From assembly GCA_002470465.1 (NCBI GenBank), contig DKMD01000018.1, positions 396,020 through 460,019 of the forward strand: DNA of 64,000 nt, given 5' to 3'. Numbering within the stretch: the first letter of the stretch is position 1; every line of letters starts with the position of its first letter. Origin of the DNA: Pluralibacter sp. UBA7423. Lineage in GTDB: Bacteria; Pseudomonadota; Gammaproteobacteria; Enterobacterales; Enterobacteriaceae. The position numbers and the translations under genes were made by a program. This document shows, in pieces, positions 60,762 through 64,000 of this stretch. A model generated the notes under the pieces. It was not told the origin of the DNA. It saw only the letters and a program-made list of their open reading frames with translations, and made no database searches.

Positions 60762-61348
60762 CAGTTACCCAGCGTGGTGGAGACGCGAGTGGAGTCAGGA
60801 GCCGCGGTGCTGCTGGCGGCTGACTGCTCTTCCTCTTTAGTGGCTTCAGCATCCGCCACTTTGATGCTTGGCAGCTTACGAATCAGCTGTTGAGCGGCTT
60901 TGTCATACATTTCCTGAATGATGATGTCCTGCTCGGAATCTTTCGCCAGCGCCTTTTGCGGGTTATCGAAGAACGAACGATAGACCTTAGTGCTGATTGG
61001 ATAGATATCGTGGCCCGGGATCAGCACGCTGGCCCTGACGGTCATCACCATCTGGTATTCTGCCGTCTGACCGTTCTGGAATACCGATGCGGTATCTTTG
61101 CCGATAGACGCACCGCCCAGACGCAGGGACGGAATGTCCTGACGTATGGAGCTACCTTCAACGATCTCAATGCCGTTCAGACGAAGCTGGTTACGGACTG
61201 AACGACTCAGCGGACCGTTAGGATCGCTTGAGACAAAGATCATCTTTTTCATGTTGTCCGGCACCTGCGTGGTACTACGCAGATGCCAGCCACAGCCTGC
61301 GGTGACCAGCACCGCAAGAGTTACCACTAACGTTGTCAGAAATCGCAC
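60761..61348 (-). CDS. lptE: LPS assembly lipoprotein LptE (RlpB)
   Basis: A 195-aa outer-membrane lipoprotein that plugs LptD for LPS insertion. It has a signal and lipobox VTAGC (C19), then [11 protein letters not shown], the usual LptE start. A Ser/Ala/Thr-rich tail ends the protein. It lies 14 bases after leuS and is part of leuS-lptE-holA-nadD. Confidence 0.96.
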   Translation of the reverse strand: MRFLTTLVVTLAVLVTAGCGWHLRSTTQVPDNMKKMIFVSSDPNGPLSRSVRNQLRLNGIEIVEGSSIRQDIPSLRLGGASIGKDTASVFQNGQTAEYQMVMTVRASVLIPGHDIYPISTKVYRSFFDNPQKALAKDSEQDIIIQEMYDKAAQQLIRKLPSIKVADAEATKEEEQSAASSTAAPDSTRVSTTLGN

Positions 61349-61362
61349 GCTTCCTCCCGCGC

Positions 61363-63945
61363 TTAGCCAACGACCAGGTTGAGCAGTTTGCCCGGTACGT
61401 AAATGACTTTACGCACGGTCACGCCGTCCAGATATTTTGCGACCAGAGGTTCCTGGCCTGCACGTTCACGAACCTGTTCTTCCGTTGCATCCACCGGCAC
61501 GGTGACTTTACCGCGGACTTTACCGTTAACCTGTACCACGACGAGCGTGGTGTTTTCCACCATCGCTTTTTCGTCTGCGACCGGCCACGGTGCATTGTCC
61601 ACATCGCCTTCGCCGCTGAGGATCTGCCACAGGGTGAAGCTGACGTGCGGTGTGAACGGGTTGAGCATGCGCACGACGGCCAGCAGCGCTTCCTGCATCA
61701 GAGTGCGATCCTGCTCACCTTCAGCCGGGGCTTTCGCCAGCTTGTTCATCAGCTCCATAATCGCCGCGATAGCGGTGTTAAAGGTCTGACGACGACCGAT
61801 ATCATCGGTTACTTTGGCGATAGTCTTGTGAATGTCACGACGCAGCGCCTGCTGATCTTCGCTCAACGCATCGACGTTCAGCGCGGCAACCGGGCCTTTA
61901 GAGGTGTGCTCGTAAACCAGTTTCCAGACGCGTTTCAGGAAGCGGTTTGCACCTTCCACGCCGGATTCCTGCCACTCGAGCGTCATATCTGCTGGTGAAG
62001 CGAACATCATGAACAGACGCACGGTGTCTGCGCCATAGCGCTCAACCATAACCTGCGGATCGATGCCGTTGTTTTTGGACTTGGACATCTTGCTCATGCC
62101 GGTATACACCAGCTCATGACCTTCGGCGTCTTTCGCCTTAACAATACGGCCTTTGTCGTCGCGCTCAACAATTGCATCAACCGGAGAAACCCAGTTGCGC
62201 TCGCCGTTTTCGCCGACATAGTAGAACGCATCAGCCAGCACCATGCCCTGACACAGCAGCTGTTTGGCTGGCTCGTCAGAGTTCACCATGCCCGCATCAC
62301 GCATCAGCTTGTGGAAGAAGCGGAAGTAGAGCAGGTGCATGATGGCGTGTTCAATACCGCCAATGTAGATATCAACTGGCAGCCAGTAGTTTGCGGCATC
62401 GGAATCCAGCATGCCTTCCTGGTAGTCCGGGCAGGTGTAGCGTGCGTAGTACCAGGAGGACTCCATGAAGGTGTCGAAGGTATCAGTTTCGCGCAGCGCA
62501 GGCTGGCCGTTGACGGTGGTTTTCGCCCACTCAGGATCGGCTTTAATTGGGCTGGTGATACCGTCCATGACCACGTCTTCCGGCAGGATAACCGGCAGTT
62601 GATCTTCAGGCGTTGGCATCACGGTGCCGTCTTCCAGGGTCACCATTGGGATTGGCGCGCCCCAGTAGCGCTGACGGGACACACCCCAGTCGCGCAGGCG
62701 GAAGTTGACTTTACGCTCACCCACGCCCATTGCTGCGAGCTTATCGGCGATGGCGTTGAAGCCTGCTTCGTAGCTCAGACCGTTGAATTCACCTGAGTTG
62801 AACAGCGTGCCTTTTTCGGTCAGCGCTTGTTCAGACAGATCGGGCTCGGAGCCGTCGGCTGCGAGGATAACCGGCTTGATGTTCAGGCCGTATTTGCTCG
62901 CAAATTCATAGTCGCGCTGATCGTGGCCCGGAACGGCCATCACGGCGCCTGTGCCGTACTCCATCAGCACAAAGTTAGCGGCCCAGACCGGGATGGCTTC
63001 GCCGGTCAGCGGGTGAATCGCTTTGAAGCCAGTGTCGACGCCTTTCTTCTCCATGGTCGCCATGTCTGCTTCGGCAACCTTGGTGTTGCGGCACTCATCG
63101 ATGAAGGACGCCAGCGCCGGATTGTTTGCCGCTGCCTGCTGTGCCAGCGGATGACCCGCCGCCACAGCCAGGTAGGTGCAGCCCATGAAGGTGTCCGGAC
63201 GGGTGGTGTACACGGTCAGTTTGTCCGCGTAATCCGCTACGTCAAAGGAGATTTCCACACCTTCGGAACGGCCGATCCAGTTGCGCTGCATGGTTTTCAC
63301 CGTGTCAGGCCACTGATCCATTTTGTCCAGATCGTTCAGCAGTTCATCGGCATAGGCCGTGATTTTGATGAACCACTGTGGGATCTCTTTACGCTCAACT
63401 TTGGTGTCGCAGCGCCAGCAGCAGCCGTCGATAACCTGCTCGTTCGCGAGAACGGTCTGGTCGTTCGGGCACCAGTTAACGGCGGAGGTTTTTTTGTACA
63501 CCAGACCTTTTTTATAGAGCTCGGTGAAGAACTTCTGCTCCCAGCGGTAATATTCCGGGGTGCAGGTTGCCAGCTCGCGGCTCCAGTCATAGCCAAAGCC
63601 CAGCATTTTGAGCTGGTTTTTCATGTACGCGATGTTGTCGTACGTCCATGGAGCTGGCGCGGTGTTGTTTTTCACCGCGGCACCTTCAGCCGGCAGGCCG
63701 AACGCATCCCAGCCGATTGGCTGAAGCACGTTTTTACCCAGCATACGCTGGTAGCGGGCAATCACATCACCGATGGTGTAGTTACGCACGTGGCCCATGT
63801 GTAGTCGGCCAGAAGGATAGGGGAGCATCGACAGGCAGTAGTATTTCTCTTTACTGTTGTCTTCGGTCACTTCAAACGTGCGCTTTTCGTCCCAGTGTTG
63901 CTGGACTTTCGATTCTATCTCTTCCGGGCGGTATTGCTCTTGCAT
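61363..63945 (-). CDS. leuS: Leucyl-tRNA synthetase LeuRS
   Basis: An 860-aa class I synthetase, the same length as in E. coli. It has the HIGH-type motif HMGH (49-52, in [15 protein letters not shown]), a CP1 editing domain ([18 protein letters not shown] with its threonine-rich site) and KMSKS ([11 protein letters not shown]). The start is the ATG giving [12 protein letters not shown]; a 15-codon extension upstream is not family-like. The 55 bases before the window end are its leader. Confidence 0.98.
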   Translation of the reverse strand: MQEQYRPEEIESKVQQHWDEKRTFEVTEDNSKEKYYCLSMLPYPSGRLHMGHVRNYTIGDVIARYQRMLGKNVLQPIGWDAFGLPAEGAAVKNNTAPAPWTYDNIAYMKNQLKMLGFGYDWSRELATCTPEYYRWEQKFFTELYKKGLVYKKTSAVNWCPNDQTVLANEQVIDGCCWRCDTKVERKEIPQWFIKITAYADELLNDLDKMDQWPDTVKTMQRNWIGRSEGVEISFDVADYADKLTVYTTRPDTFMGCTYLAVAAGHPLAQQAAANNPALASFIDECRNTKVAEADMATMEKKGVDTGFKAIHPLTGEAIPVWAANFVLMEYGTGAVMAVPGHDQRDYEFASKYGLNIKPVILAADGSEPDLSEQALTEKGTLFNSGEFNGLSYEAGFNAIADKLAAMGVGERKVNFRLRDWGVSRQRYWGAPIPMVTLEDGTVMPTPEDQLPVILPEDVVMDGITSPIKADPEWAKTTVNGQPALRETDTFDTFMESSWYYARYTCPDYQEGMLDSDAANYWLPVDIYIGGIEHAIMHLLYFRFFHKLMRDAGMVNSDEPAKQLLCQGMVLADAFYYVGENGERNWVSPVDAIVERDDKGRIVKAKDAEGHELVYTGMSKMSKSKNNGIDPQVMVERYGADTVRLFMMFASPADMTLEWQESGVEGANRFLKRVWKLVYEHTSKGPVAALNVDALSEDQQALRRDIHKTIAKVTDDIGRRQTFNTAIAAIMELMNKLAKAPAEGEQDRTLMQEALLAVVRMLNPFTPHVSFTLWQILSGEGDVDNAPWPVADEKAMVENTTLVVVQVNGKVRGKVTVPVDATEEQVRERAGQEPLVAKYLDGVTVRKVIYVPGKLLNLVVG

Positions 63946-64000
63946 GGCAGCCAGTGGTCCTGTTTTCAATACAGCTACAAACGTAGCCAATGGATGTGGT

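Overview
The window is chromosomal DNA from a member of the Enterobacteriaceae, most like the Enterobacter/Lelliottia/Leclercia group. Its backbone follows the E. coli order from entE to leuS (ent, cstA, ybdD, ybdH, ybdL/M/N, dsbG, ahpCF, uspG, rnk, rna, dcuC, pagP, cspE, crcB, ybeM, tatE, lipA, ybeF, lipB, ybeD, dacA, rlpA, mrdB, mrdA, rlmH, rsfS, nadD, holA, lptE, leuS). REP/BIME repeats and one ERIC element lie in the gaps, and proteins are close to E. coli over full length. Species cannot be fixed from sequence alone.

Layout. 1-3.6 kb: end of the enterobactin operon (entE cut by the window edge, entB, entA, entH). 3.9-7.6 kb: cstA-ybdD pyruvate/peptide uptake, an internally deleted dehydrogenase remnant, and ybdH. 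7.7-12.6 kb: a ribose-type ABC importer plus an LVIVD beta-propeller protein. 12.8-21.6 kb: the methionine salvage genes mtnK/mtnA, mtnD-mtnC-mtnB and mtnE, split by an insertion carrying a frameshifted SRPBCC gene, an AT-rich broken OLD/TOPRIM-type ATPase-nuclease and a SymE-like toxin. 21.6-28.3 kb: ybdM-ybdN, dsbG, ahpC-ahpF, uspG, rnk. 28.6-36.6 kb: a chloroperoxidase-type hydrolase and the complete ypdC/fryA-ypdE-ypdF-fryC-fryB sugar PTS and peptidase locus, which in E. coli lies elsewhere, beside glk. 36.9-39.2 kb: rna and dcuC. 39.5-45.9 kb: a copper/silver efflux operon (metal-binding ORF, cusF, cusC, cusB, cusA) without its two-component regulator. 46-64 kb: pagP to leuS, covering lipid A, cold shock, fluoride export, Tat, lipoate, cell elongation, ribosome silencing, NAD synthesis, DNA polymerase delta, LPS export and leucyl-tRNA synthesis.

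How the parts connect. MetJ-type operators are visible in both divergent mtn promoters. A weaker tandem array precedes the ABC importer, which suggests that importer, propeller protein and mtn enzymes form one methionine-salvage regulon. dsbG and ahpC share an OxyR-like site. The ahpC promoter predicted from it would make an approximately 110-nt leader RNA ending in a strong intrinsic terminator, with a possible competing antiterminator. This is the least explained element of the window. The rnk leader has the same attenuator architecture, already known in enterobacteria.
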